Assembly (NCBI GenBank): GCA_965371805.1
Contig: CBDUZW010000014.1
Span: 27,948-91,947 of the forward strand
Length of the DNA: 64,000 bases
Direction: 5' to 3'
Source: JAOZTV01 sp965371805
GTDB taxonomy: Bacteria > Acidobacteriota > Aminicenantia > UBA2199
Under the pieces are notes generated by a model. That model was not told where the DNA came from. It saw nothing but the letters and a program-made list of their open reading frames with translations, and did no database searches. Shown piece by piece: positions 1-7,433 of this stretch (position 1 is its first letter; each line of letters starts with the position of its first letter). The position numbers and the translations under genes are program-made.

Positions 1-2
1 TG

Positions 3-770
3 GATGAAATTGGAATGAATCCAGATTTATTGGATAAGAAATTAAATCAATTATTAAGCCAAAATAAATCGGTTAAATTTATTTATATAATTCCTGAATT
101 TCAAAATCCCAGCGGTAGGACCATGACTCTGGAAAGAAGAAGAGAGATTCTTAAGGTTGCAAAAAAATATGATATCCCGATTCTGGAAGATCAACCTTAT
201 AGAGAATTACGCTATTCTGGAGATCGGATCATTACACTTTGGGAACTGGCACGAACAGAATTTAATGATCCGGAGATAGTAACTATCTGCAAATCCTTTT
301 CCAAGATATTAGGTCCTGGTTTACGAAGTGGTTTTGCATCAGGTTCTCCAAGCATTGTTGAACAAATGGTTAAGTGGGCACAAAAATCCATTGTCAGTCC
401 AGATTGTGTTACTCAAAGAGTAGTTGCACGATTTATTGAAAGAGGTTATTTACAGACACATATTAACAAGATAATTAATCTCTACAAACCCAAAAGAGAT
501 ATGATGTTAAAGTCTTTGGAAGAATACATGCCTAAGAATGTGACTTGGACTAATCCAGCTGGCGGGATGTTTATCTGGGTAATTTTTGATGAAATTATTA
601 ATACAGATGAACTATTTGAAAGGGCTATCAAGAATAAAGTCGCTTTTATTCCAGGTAGTAAATTCTATTCAAATAAGAAAAAAAAAAGGAATGAGGTTCG
701 GTTAAATTTTTCATACCCTTCGATTGAAGATATTCAAAAAGGAGTTAAAAAATTAGCATCAATACTATAA
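3..770 (+). CDS. PLP-dependent class I/II aminotransferase, 5' end missing
   Basis: The reading frame is open to the window edge, so the N-terminal part (roughly 140-150 of about 400 residues in the family) lies outside. What remains is the C-terminal two thirds of a fold-type I aminotransferase of the MocR/2-aminoadipate (LysN-like) group. The strand IPEFQNPSGRTM is followed by the Asp/Tyr cofactor segment DQPYRELRY, then the Schiff-base lysine in SFSKILGPGLRSG, and a C-terminal substrate arginine in RLNFSYPS. Whether an N-terminal GntR DNA-binding domain exists cannot be seen. The substrate is probably an amino acid or 2-oxoacid, but the exact one is not determinable. It ends 18 bases before the peroxiredoxin start and may be co-transcribed with it. 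Confidence 0.9.
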   Translation, partial: DEIGMNPDLLDKKLNQLLSQNKSVKFIYIIPEFQNPSGRTMTLERRREILKVAKKYDIPILEDQPYRELRYSGDRIITLWELARTEFNDPEIVTICKSFSKILGPGLRSGFASGSPSIVEQMVKWAQKSIVSPDCVTQRVVARFIERGYLQTHINKIINLYKPKRDMMLKSLEEYMPKNVTWTNPAGGMFIWVIFDEIINTDELFERAIKNKVAFIPGSKFYSNKKKKRNEVRLNFSYPSIEDIQKGVKKLASIL

Positions 771-788
771 AAAAAAATGGAGGTATTT

Positions 789-1505
789 ATGGAACAAAGT
801 AATGAGAACAAAATCGTATCAATGCCGCGAATTGGGGATAACGCACCTGAATTCAAGGCCGTAACAACACAGGGAGAGATAAACTTTCCATCAGATTATG
901 CGGGTGACTGGGTTATTCTTTTCAGCCACCCAGCTGATTTTACACCGGTATGTACTTCAGAGTTTATAACCTTTGCCTCTATGGAAAACAAGTTTTTGGA
1001 AACAAACTGTAAACTTGTCGGATTGTCAATTGATGGACTGTATAGTCATATCGCCTGGTTGAGAACCATAAAGGAAAAAATTGAATATAAGGGCATGAAA
1101 AATGTTGAAGTAAATTTCCCCTTAATTGAAGATATTTCAATGGAAGTTGCAAAAAAATATGGAATGATCCAACCGGGGGAAGACACAACAAAAGCAGTCA
1201 GGGCTGTATTTTTTATTGACCCGAAGGGAGTGATCAGGACAATCATTTATTATCCCTTAAGCCTTGGACGGAATTTTGATGAGATCTATAGAGTTGTGAT
1301 CGCTTTGCAGGGAGCTGATGCATTTGGTATTGCGACTCCTGCAGACTGGCGTCCAGGGGATGATGTGATCATTTCGCCTGCTGGTTCCTGTGGCTCTGCC
1401 AAGGACCGGATGAATGGGAAAGAAGATATGGAATGTCAAGATTGGTTTTTCTGCTCCCGGAAACTTGATAAAGAAGTAGTTTTAAAAAAGATTCTAAAAA
1501 AGTAA
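789..1505 (+). CDS. Peroxiredoxin, Prx6/archaeal thioredoxin-peroxidase type
   Basis: Thiol peroxidase that reduces peroxides in the cytoplasm. The start is placed at the ATG at 789, because the upstream in-frame ATG at 777 overlaps the Shine-Dalgarno GGAGG (779-783). The protein has 238 residues, normal for this subfamily. The peroxidatic Cys is about residue 55 in HPADFTPVCTSEF. The C-terminal arm carries two close cysteines in CQDWFFC, plus an extra CG earlier, as in archaeal enzymes such as the Aeropyrum one, where C-terminal cysteines take part in resolution. Family knowledge predicts a decameric toroid. It lies just downstream of the aminotransferase and convergent with the thioesterase gene; I see no strong terminator between them. 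Confidence 0.93.
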   Translation: MEQSNENKIVSMPRIGDNAPEFKAVTTQGEINFPSDYAGDWVILFSHPADFTPVCTSEFITFASMENKFLETNCKLVGLSIDGLYSHIAWLRTIKEKIEYKGMKNVEVNFPLIEDISMEVAKKYGMIQPGEDTTKAVRAVFFIDPKGVIRTIIYYPLSLGRNFDEIYRVVIALQGADAFGIATPADWRPGDDVIISPAGSCGSAKDRMNGKEDMECQDWFFCSRKLDKEVVLKKILKK

Positions 1506-1565
1506 TATTCAGGTAATAACTTAGAGATATCAACAGTCCTTCTTTTTTAATTATCTTTATTATTA

Positions 1566-1985
1566 TTAAGATAAAGTTCGATTCTTTGCCCAGAATTTAG
1601 CTTCAGCTGTTACAAGTTTTTTGTCATCCTGAAAAATATAAGCATCAATATTATATATATTATTTTTTGATTTTGTTTTTTGGATTGCTTTTATAATCGT
1701 TTCTTTATTTATAGCAACAGGATATGAATACTTAATATTTAAACGCACTGTATATGCAACAATATTATGGGCAAAAAGATATTTTGTCATTACTGAATCT
1801 ATAATTGATGAAATAATACCTCCATGAATTATGCCATCATATCCCTGATAAGTATCATCAAATTTAAAAATACCAGTTAATATTCCTTTTTTATTAAATG
1901 AAATTTTTAAACCAAAAATATCCGAATTGAAAATACAATTTTTATGATATATTTTAGCCAATTTTTGATAATTGTTATAATACAT
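1566..1985 (-). CDS. PaaI-type hotdog thioesterase
   Basis: A 139-residue single-domain hotdog protein. The motif IIHGGIISSIIDSVM matches the HGG...D signature of PaaI/4HBT acyl-CoA thioesterases, and the following strands (NIVAYTVRLNIKYSYPV) fit the fold. The start is taken at the second in-frame ATG (1985), since the first one, at 2003, overlaps an AGGAG that serves as its ribosome binding site. Substrate unknown; the paralogous enzymes act on hydroxyphenylacetyl-CoA or fatty acyl-CoA. It is downstream of, and on the same strand as, the CGGC and NifX-like genes with about 60 bases between, so co-transcription is possible. Confidence 0.8.
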   Translation of the reverse strand: MYYNNYQKLAKIYHKNCIFNSDIFGLKISFNKKGILTGIFKFDDTYQGYDGIIHGGIISSIIDSVMTKYLFAHNIVAYTVRLNIKYSYPVAINKETIIKAIQKTKSKNNIYNIDAYIFQDDKKLVTAEAKFWAKNRTLS

Positions 1986-2045
1986 TTTTTCTCCTAATAT
2001 CATCTATGTTTTTGAATTTAGTCTTTCGTATTTTAATGATTATTT

Positions 2046-2489
2046 TCAATTGTATAGCTCCATTATTTTTCTGTCTTCATCTAGCAAATGTCTAATAAGT
2101 TTTTTATAATTATTGTTTTCCCACGTTTTCAATAACAGGTGGTTTGTCAAATAGTTTAGTGATATTGGATGTGTTCCAATAATAACAGGAAGTTTATAGA
2201 TTTCCTCAATATATTTTTTAAAATAATCAATTCTATTGCAGGGAGGATATCCAACTATAAATCCAGTTGCCAAATGAATCATTTGAACACCATTTTTTTT
2301 CATCTCTTCAGGTACATATTCAATATTTCCTCCAGGACAACCACCACAATTTGCATATCCAGCAATAACAACTTCTTCATTCTTGGGATAAATAGAAAAA
2401 GCACCGACTCTTTCCTGAAGGGCACGAAAGCATTTGCCTCCTTCACAATTTTTATATCTCTGGCAAATTATTATCCCTATCTTTTTCAT
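2046..2489 (-). CDS. CGGC domain protein
   Basis: A 147-residue cytoplasmic protein of the CGGC family (putative metal-binding, function unproven). It opens with a beta strand, MKKIGIIIC, followed by CEGGKC, then the diagnostic CGGCPGG near residue 52 and a fourth conserved Cys in YPPCNRI. The spacing of cysteines suggests Fe or Zn binding, which is inference. Its ATG overlaps the stop of the upstream NifX-like gene by four bases (ATGA), so the two are translationally coupled and share the promoter at 2897-2925. Members are common in anaerobes next to NifX/Mrp-type genes, consistent with the larger island starting at 7.4 kb. Confidence 0.82.
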   Translation of the reverse strand: MKKIGIIICQRYKNCEGGKCFRALQERVGAFSIYPKNEEVVIAGYANCGGCPGGNIEYVPEEMKKNGVQMIHLATGFIVGYPPCNRIDYFKKYIEEIYKLPVIIGTHPISLNYLTNHLLLKTWENNNYKKLIRHLLDEDRKIMELYN

Positions 2490-2818
2490 TTCTCTTCATC
2501 ATTATTTAAATTATCACCCTCTAATAATGCATAAAACTCAACAAGTGTTCGCGGATTTGCTCTAGGAGCTCCGGTAATTACCCGAATATTTTTTTTATTT
2601 AATAGATCAATAAACTCGGAATTAAAATTTCCTACAATGAAAAGATCTATTTTTAATTTAATTAACCTCTCAGGGTAATTGATAGTATTATAAAAAGGTA
2701 TTTCAAGATACTTCTCACTTTTAATTCTATGGTCTTCAACTGTTACTATAGTTAATACATCACAATGGTCCATTATACTACACAACATATTGTGTCTTGT
2801 TGGAATAGCTATTTTCAT
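2486..2818 (-). CDS. NifX/NifB-family iron-molybdenum cofactor-binding-like protein
   Basis: A 110-residue member of the Nitro_FeMo-Co superfamily: MKIAIPTRHNMLCSIMDHCD at the start, a central IDLFIVGNFNSEFIDLL and a C-terminal strand KNIRVITGA. Family members bind Fe/Mo-S clusters or act as chaperones for them (NifX, NafY, the Desulfovibrio orange protein). There are no nif structural genes here, so nitrogen fixation is not implied. It is the first gene of a unit with the CGGC gene and is preceded by a strong promoter with the shared palindromic operator, which links it to the island at 7.4-15.7 kb. Shine-Dalgarno GGAG precedes the ATG. Confidence 0.85.
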   Translation of the reverse strand: MKIAIPTRHNMLCSIMDHCDVLTIVTVEDHRIKSEKYLEIPFYNTINYPERLIKLKIDLFIVGNFNSEFIDLLNKKNIRVITGAPRANPRTLVEFYALLEGDNLNNDEEK

Positions 2819-2896
2819 TTTGTATACTCCATTTATTAGTCCTTTTATATCATTAGACCTTTGCTGTTATAAGGCAAAAACTAACTCCATAATAAT

Positions 2897-2925
2897 ATCA
2901 TATGCACATATGTTCAAAATGTCAA
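2897..2925 (-). promoter_or_regulatory. Sigma-70 promoter with shared palindromic operator (site 1)
   Basis: On the minus strand: -35 TTGACA (2920-2925), 17-bp spacer, -10 TATGAT (2897-2902). The spacer contains TGAACATATGTGCA (2903-2916), one copy of the palindrome found in six promoters of this window. It drives the NifX-like/CGGC genes. A repressor bound here would occlude RNA polymerase. Confidence 0.75.
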
Positions 2926-3110
2926 CTTTTTTTTAAATAAAAAAAATATTTAACACCTTCTATTCTCTTTCTACATCGATAATTAATATAAGTGTAGAAA
3001 TAAAACTGATAAAAATAAATTGCTATATTTGATATATATAATAACTTTATCTAATGCACTACAATAATAGTTCTTTAAAATTTTACATGTTTTATGTTAT
3101 CTTTTGATAT

Positions 3111-3521
3111 TTATGGCTTTTTGCTTTGACTTCTCTTTTTTTCATATTCTGCAATAGCGGTTTGAAGGCCAATTACTCCCAGTAACGAACAGTGTTTTTT
3201 GCTTTCCGGGATACCGCCAAGGCTCTCAATTATATCATTATCGGTTATTTTTTTTGCTTCTTTAATATACTTTCCTTTTGCAAGAATGGTCATCATGCTA
3301 CTAGTTGCAATAGCCCCTGGACATCCAAATAACTTAAATTTAATATCAACAATTTTGTCTGATTCAACCTTGATCCAGAGGTAAAGCTGATCTCCACACT
3401 CAGGATCACCTGTTATAGAAAAACCGCTTACATTTTTTTTATCAATTTCCCCGATATTCCTAGGGGACATAAAATGATCCATTACATTTTTATTATATTT
3501 AGTTATTTGATTAACTTCCAT
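3111..3521 (-). CDS. IscU/NifU-type Fe-S cluster assembly scaffold
   Basis: A 136-residue IscU-like scaffold on which [2Fe-2S]/[4Fe-4S] clusters are built before transfer. The N-terminal NVMDHFMSPRNIGEI is the family hallmark. The three ligand cysteines are in DPECGD, KLFGCPGA and KKHCSLLG, and Asp follows the first Cys motif as usual. No cysteine desulfurase or chaperone gene is adjacent in the window. It sits 13 bases after the stop of a decayed gamma-lyase gene, so it was probably once the second gene of a sulfur-amino-acid/Fe-S operon. An AAGGA precedes its ATG. The 290 bases downstream hold only the nifX-like promoter. Confidence 0.9.
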   Translation of the reverse strand: MEVNQITKYNKNVMDHFMSPRNIGEIDKKNVSGFSITGDPECGDQLYLWIKVESDKIVDIKFKLFGCPGAIATSSMMTILAKGKYIKEAKKITDNDIIESLGGIPESKKHCSLLGVIGLQTAIAEYEKKRSQSKKP

Positions 3522-3534
3522 TCGTCCTTTTTAT

Positions 3535-3835
3535 CTACTTTACCTTATCAAGAGCATATTTTAGATCATTGATCAGATCTTCTACATCTTCAATGCCTGC
3601 TGAATATCTTACAAGATCATCTGTGATTCCTGCCTTAATTTTATCTTCCTTTGATACTTTTGCATGAGTCATTGATGCAGGATGCTGAATTAAAGTTTCT
3701 ACACCACCAAGAGAAACTGCAAGAGTTGCAAGATGAACATTATCCATGAGGATCCTGCCAGCCTCTGCTCCTCCTTTTACACCAAAACTTATCATAGAAC
3801 CAAAACCACTCTATCTGTTCCTTTGCAAGTTCATA
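3535..3835 (-). pseudogene. C-terminal remnant of a cystathionine/methionine gamma-lyase-family gene
   Basis: Only about the last 100 residues of a PLP-dependent trans-sulfuration enzyme (normally near 390) remain. The open part begins SGFGSMISFGVKGGAEAG and continues through HLATLAVSLGGVETLIQHP, DDLVRYSAGIEDVEDLI, all typical of the family C-terminus. Upstream, the residues YELAKEQ are encoded in another frame (3835-3815). An extra A (ATAG where ATG is expected, about 3811-3814) causes the frameshift and an in-frame TAG. Beyond 3835 the homology stops. The PLP lysine and active-site tyrosine are lost, so the product cannot be catalytic. Confidence 0.8.
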
Positions 3836-3908
3836 TTATAGTTGTATTTACACAATGGCTCATATCTATTCATAAATTTTTATATCTTGTTGGAATAGCA
3901 ACGTTTCA
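3836..3908 (-). pseudogene. Possible N-terminal remnant of a NifX-like gene
   Basis: Read on the minus strand, this stretch gives VAIPTRYKNL, a TGA, then IDMSHCVNTTII. It aligns residue for residue with the start of the intact NifX-like protein at 2486-2818 (IAIPTRHNMLCSIMDHCDVLTIV), the stop replacing a Cys codon. It abuts the gamma-lyase remnant, so a deletion appears to have joined two broken genes. The similarity is short, and I rate it as likely but not certain. Confidence 0.45.
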
Positions 3909-3925
3909 GTTAGCCCAATTAGCAT

Positions 3926-4684
3926 TTATGCAATAATCTTTGTTGCTTCTTTGGTTCTTTTAAACATTACTACAGAACCGGCTACCATTGAGTGAAAAAA
4001 TACCAGTGTATATCCGGTAGGATAATCAAGATTATATGATACCGTAATTGCAATTATATTTATCAATGTACCAAGGATCCAGGCCCACATAATATGTTTT
4101 TTTTCAAAGAGTGTTTTTGCAATAAGAGCAGGTGATATCAATATGGAAAAAATAACTAGAACACCTGCCATCTTAACTGAACTTGTAACAGTTACAGAAA
4201 AAATTATAAAAAAAGTCATCTCCTTTTTAAAACCTGTAAGTCTCTTCATAAGAAAATATAAAAGAATACCCAGCAAAGAATAGAAAACAGCAACTCTATA
4301 GATTTCGGTTGAAGGTGTAAATAGAATATCTGCAGCCATTAACTGATGAAATTCCTCCATACCATGAGCAGAATTGGATAACATTATGAAAACAAAAGAT
4401 ATTCCAAATGCATATAATAAACCTATAAAAGCTTCCAGATGTTTTACTCTCCTTGTAGCTAAAGCAATTAACATTGCACCTGTCAAAGCAAAAATCAGTG
4501 AAATCAGATATTGATAATCTCCATGAAAAAGAAAAATAGAGACAGCTGCACCAAGTGCAGCCATCTGTCCTATAGCAAGATCTGTAAAAATAATTCCTCT
4601 TCCAATTATTTCCAATCCGAAATAAGAATGAATCCCAAGTAATACAACCGAGAGCAAAAAAACAGGCCAGAGAATATCAATCAT
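3926..4684 (-). CDS. Metal ABC transporter permease (ZnuB/MntB type)
   Basis: A 252-residue ABC-3 family inner-membrane permease with about eight hydrophobic segments. Typical family features are GRGIIFTDLAIGQMAALGAA near residues 27-45 and SILISPALIAKTL near 180. It would move Zn(II), Mn(II) or Fe(II) from the periplasmic binding protein into the cytoplasm. Its start overlaps the stop of the binding-protein gene by four bases. The cognate ATPase (ZnuC) is not next to it in this window, which is unusual for the family, so it must be encoded elsewhere if the system works. Confidence 0.9.
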   Translation of the reverse strand: MIDILWPVFLLSVVLLGIHSYFGLEIIGRGIIFTDLAIGQMAALGAAVSIFLFHGDYQYLISLIFALTGAMLIALATRRVKHLEAFIGLLYAFGISFVFIMLSNSAHGMEEFHQLMAADILFTPSTEIYRVAVFYSLLGILLYFLMKRLTGFKKEMTFFIIFSVTVTSSVKMAGVLVIFSILISPALIAKTLFEKKHIMWAWILGTLINIIAITVSYNLDYPTGYTLVFFHSMVAGSVVMFKRTKEATKIIA

Positions 4685-5568
4685 TTCTTTAACCTCCTGT
4701 AAATTTCTTCATACAGGGAGAAAATACCATCAACCTCTTTTACTGCTCCTACATCGTGAGGCATTTGAATAAATGAAATTCCGGTTTTTTTTGAAAGAAA
4801 TTTTGAACTTTTTTTTGAATGATAAACATCATGAAGAATTTTTTCTATTTTAACTGATTTTATAATTTTTATCAGTTTCATAATATGTTTCGGTGAAGGT
4901 GGGATTCCAGGTAAAGGTTCAACTGTTGCTATTACTTTCATCTTATATCTTTCAAGCAGGTAATCCAGGTTTTTATGATATTCAATATAATTTTTCCCAC
5001 TGAATTCAGAAAATTTTTTGTCCAATTCTGCAATCTTTACTTTAAAAACTTCCATAAATTTCTTATTATTTTTTATATAATAATCAGAATTATCAACATC
5101 CAAATCACATAATTTATCAGTAATTGCTTTTGATATTGCTGGTAGATTATATGGATCAAGATGAAAATGAGGATTTCCTGCAGGATGAATATCTCCATGC
5201 TCACGACTGACACTCTCAGGTATATGAATCAATTTGACAAAATTTGAAAGATCTAAAAAGCCCTTCCCACCTGAATTTACTGCAGGATTATTCGCCTGTC
5301 CAAGCAGTGGAGGCAACCACCCAATCTCAAGTTGAGCCCCGTTAATTACAATCATATCCGCTTTTCTTACCTTACCGATCAATGATGGCCGGGGTACGAT
5401 TGTATGAGGATCAAAATTTCCCTTTGATAAGGCTATCACCTTAACCTTATCTCCTCCAATCTTTTCAGTTATATCCTTTATGTAAGGATATGTTGTTACA
5501 ACTCTTATATTTGCATAAGCAAAAGAGACTATCATTATTAGAAATAACATTATAACTAGTTTTTTCAT
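4681..5568 (-). CDS. Metal ABC transporter substrate-binding protein (ZnuA/TroA type)
   Basis: A 295-residue periplasmic metal-binding protein with a signal peptide ending near SFAYA (residue 19). The TroA fold is shown by RVVTTYPYIKDITEKIGGD, FDPHTIVPRPS with the first ligand His, and NPHFHLDP with the second. A short acidic/His stretch (REHGDIHPAGNPHFH) resembles the His-rich loop of zinc-specific ZnuA proteins, which favours Zn over Mn (inference). It is the third gene of a four-gene minus-strand operon: small membrane protein, outer-membrane barrel, this protein, permease. Confidence 0.9.
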   Translation of the reverse strand: MKKLVIMLFLIMIVSFAYANIRVVTTYPYIKDITEKIGGDKVKVIALSKGNFDPHTIVPRPSLIGKVRKADMIVINGAQLEIGWLPPLLGQANNPAVNSGGKGFLDLSNFVKLIHIPESVSREHGDIHPAGNPHFHLDPYNLPAISKAITDKLCDLDVDNSDYYIKNNKKFMEVFKVKIAELDKKFSEFSGKNYIEYHKNLDYLLERYKMKVIATVEPLPGIPPSPKHIMKLIKIIKSVKIEKILHDVYHSKKSSKFLSKKTGISFIQMPHDVGAVKEVDGIFSLYEEIYRRLKK

Positions 5569-5583
5569 TTTTTACTCCTTATT

Positions 5584-6780
5584 TTAAAATTTATGGGCGC
5601 CATGTGCCCCTACTGAAACATTTATATTAAGAAATATTTCATTAAATGTTTTTTGTTCTCCAAATAAGAATTTGGCTTGATCATGAATAAACTGAAGCCT
5701 GATGCGGGAAAATTCACTGGGATTAAACTCAATCATAGCAGAATATTTTACACCCGTTCTATTCAGATTTTCCTTTTCATAAATCCGTTCAGGCCTTTTT
5801 CCAATAAAATCATATCGAAAACCTGTTCTCCATCTCAGATTATATCTCCAGATCAATTCACTATATAGACCTGAAATATTTCCATCAAAAGGCATTTTAT
5901 CCCCGGTTGAAATTAAATACTCATCACCTTTTGAATTGCTCCCAATATATTCACTCTGTAATGATATATACCGGTAGGAATCAAACATATATTTCAGAGT
6001 CATATCAAAACCATAAAGAATAGAATCTCCGGAAAATGCGTAATTTATATCCTGAGAATATGCCTGATGTCTTCCAGAACCAATTGAAGCGCCTACTAAT
6101 ACAATAAAATCATCTATATCAAAAGATGTTTTTACAAAACCAATGACTAGAGGGCTGTCATTTTTATTAAATTCATTATTAAATATGAAAAAGTCTTCAT
6201 TTCCAAATATGGTTTTATTCTCTCCCTGTAAAATTTCTCCTCCAAAGACAAGATAAAAATCCACAGGAGCAACCCAGGTAAATTGCAAGCCTATCTCATT
6301 TAAGTTTTCACTTCCCAATATACTACTATAAACCAAAGGCCGATCGGAAAAGTTCCATATATGATCATGTTGAGAATTAAGTCTTCCAAATCCACTAAAA
6401 AACTTTCCTGCTTTAATTTTAAAACCGGCAGGTAAACTTCTTGTTTTTACATACGCTTCTTCAACATGTATTTCTCCACATGCAATATGTAAAGCAGTAA
6501 AAAAATCAAAATATGGATCTACAACTGTTTCAAAGGCCAGTTCCAGATAATTAAAATTAAATCCTTTTGTAATTGTGCCATATGTGTTATCTGTACCTGG
6601 AAGATTAATTAATAGATAATCATTATCGCTTATAGTTCTGTAATTATAAGACAAGTCAAGAATCAATGATATATTCGGTACAAATTTTGCCTGTGAAAAG
6701 GGGGAAGATTTATTCGAATTTGGAAATAATTCTATTGATATGCTTACTAGTATAATTAATATAAAAATTGCTTTTTTCAT
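5584..6780 (-). CDS. Outer-membrane beta-barrel protein of the metal-uptake operon
   Basis: A 398-residue protein with a signal peptide (MKKAIFILIILVSISIELFP), alternating amphipathic strands throughout, and a terminal Phe in GAHGAHKF, the usual C-terminal signature of barrels inserted by BamA. Its place immediately upstream of the znuA-like gene (15 bases) suggests a porin that lets metal, or a metal complex, cross the outer membrane. No TonB box or plug domain is visible, so a TonB-dependent receptor is unlikely. The related proteins I know are annotated only as hypothetical or porin-like, so the transport role is inferred from context. Confidence 0.7.
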   Translation of the reverse strand: MKKAIFILIILVSISIELFPNSNKSSPFSQAKFVPNISLILDLSYNYRTISDNDYLLINLPGTDNTYGTITKGFNFNYLELAFETVVDPYFDFFTALHIACGEIHVEEAYVKTRSLPAGFKIKAGKFFSGFGRLNSQHDHIWNFSDRPLVYSSILGSENLNEIGLQFTWVAPVDFYLVFGGEILQGENKTIFGNEDFFIFNNEFNKNDSPLVIGFVKTSFDIDDFIVLVGASIGSGRHQAYSQDINYAFSGDSILYGFDMTLKYMFDSYRYISLQSEYIGSNSKGDEYLISTGDKMPFDGNISGLYSELIWRYNLRWRTGFRYDFIGKRPERIYEKENLNRTGVKYSAMIEFNPSEFSRIRLQFIHDQAKFLFGEQKTFNEIFLNINVSVGAHGAHKF

Positions 6781-6841
6781 TTTTCTCCTGTTAAAATAAT
6801 ATTCTTCTGTTAAATTTGTAAATATAGATATTTTGAATATA

Positions 6842-7120
6842 TTAAATTAAGACAGGCGGAGGCCTGGGGAGAAGTAAAAAATATATTAATGTTTTTTGTG
6901 TTTTTTTCAGGGCCTCACTTTTTATAATAAAACAAAGTTTTATCTGAATAAAAAAGAATGCTGATCCTAAAATAATTGTAAATAAAATAGTTGACAAATT
7001 ACAAAGGGGACATAAATCATCATATGTCATATTTGGATGAAAATGTATTAATGCTATTGTTATAATAGCCAAATAAAACACGACAAAAAAACAGAAAAAT
7101 ATTTTCCTTTTTATTGACAT
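6842..7120 (-). CDS. Small membrane protein with His and CPLC motifs, first gene of the metal operon
   Basis: A 92-residue protein with two hydrophobic segments (about residues 7-27 and 45-68). The loop between them contains HFHPN and DDLCPLC, and the C-terminus ends in PRPPPVLI. The His/Cys loop would face the periplasm if the N-terminus is inside, and it could bind the metal carried by the ZnuA-like protein. Small proteins with CPxC and a Pro-rich tail near zinc transporters are annotated as zinc-uptake chaperones in other bacteria; I only infer a similar job here. It has a good Shine-Dalgarno (AGAGGA) and promoter (7140-7168). It ends 61 bases before the barrel gene. Confidence 0.55.
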   Translation of the reverse strand: MSIKRKIFFCFFVVFYLAIITIALIHFHPNMTYDDLCPLCNLSTILFTIILGSAFFFIQIKLCFIIKSEALKKTQKTLIYFLLLPRPPPVLI

Positions 7121-7139
7121 AAAAATCCTCTAAGGTATA

Positions 7140-7168
7140 TAAATACACTATTCTGGATCTTGTGTCAA
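7140..7168 (-). promoter_or_regulatory. Promoter of the metal-uptake operon
   Basis: Minus strand -35 TTGACA (7163-7168), 17-bp spacer, -10 TATTTA (7140-7145), about 20 bases before the ATG at 7120. No clear Zur-type palindrome was recognised around it. The shared TGCACATATGTGCA operator is not present here, so this operon is probably controlled separately. Confidence 0.6.
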
Positions 7169-7210
7169 GAGTTTTGCACATAAAACCAAAAAAAAATTTT
7201 ATATAAAACC

Positions 7211-7249
7211 CTTAACATACGATATTGTCAGAATCGTGAGCTGACCCCT
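7211..7249 (-). repeat. Short dispersed repeat, copy A
   Basis: In minus orientation it reads AGGGGTCAGCTCACGA, then ATATCGTATGTTAAG at its far end. It matches copy B (33215-33253) at 32 of 39 positions by hand alignment. It lies in the 313-base gap between the divergent metal operon and the DUF4405 gene. Other copies are at 17512-17547, 27292-27321 and 57569-57604. Confidence 0.7.
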
Positions 7250-7251
7250 AA

Positions 7252-7340
7252 TTGGGCTAACGGAAATCTAAGTGTCAGGTTTTTTATAAAAGAAGAACAT
7301 ATATTGCGTAAAAAAGCAGCTATGTTTCAGCTGGCCCATA
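7252..7340. repeat. Imperfect inverted-repeat element next to repeat copy A
   Basis: The arm TTGGGCTAACGGAAA (7252-7266) is answered by GTTTCAGCTGGCCCATA (7324-7340), an imperfect inverted repeat about 90 bases long and adjoining the dispersed repeat. A single arm of the same type, AATTGGGCTAACTGAAACG, lies at about 3900-3918 on the minus strand beside the decayed genes there. It may be a small non-autonomous mobile element. No transposase is present. Confidence 0.4.
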
Positions 7341-7385
7341 ATAAATCTACAATAGAGACAAAAAAAAATTAAATTAAAAACAATG

Positions 7386-7414
7386 TTGACACGTGAACAT
7401 ATGTGCATTATAGT
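7386..7414 (+). promoter_or_regulatory. Sigma-70 promoter with shared palindromic operator (site 2)
   Basis: -35 TTGACA (7386-7391), 17-bp spacer, -10 TATAGT (7409-7414). The spacer holds TGAACATATGTGCA (7394-7407). It lies 20 bases before the DUF4405 start at 7434, so the longer reading frame from 7383 overlaps the promoter and is not the translated start. Confidence 0.78.
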
Positions 7415-7433
7415 TATAAATAAAGGAGGATTA

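Noticed and set aside
777..788. ATG at 777 as start of the peroxiredoxin
   Set aside because: It overlaps the GGAGG that correctly spaces the ATG at 789.
1576..1584. GTTCGATTC resembling a tRNA T-arm
   Set aside because: No matching anticodon or acceptor stems around it, and it lies in the 3' end of the hotdog thioesterase gene.
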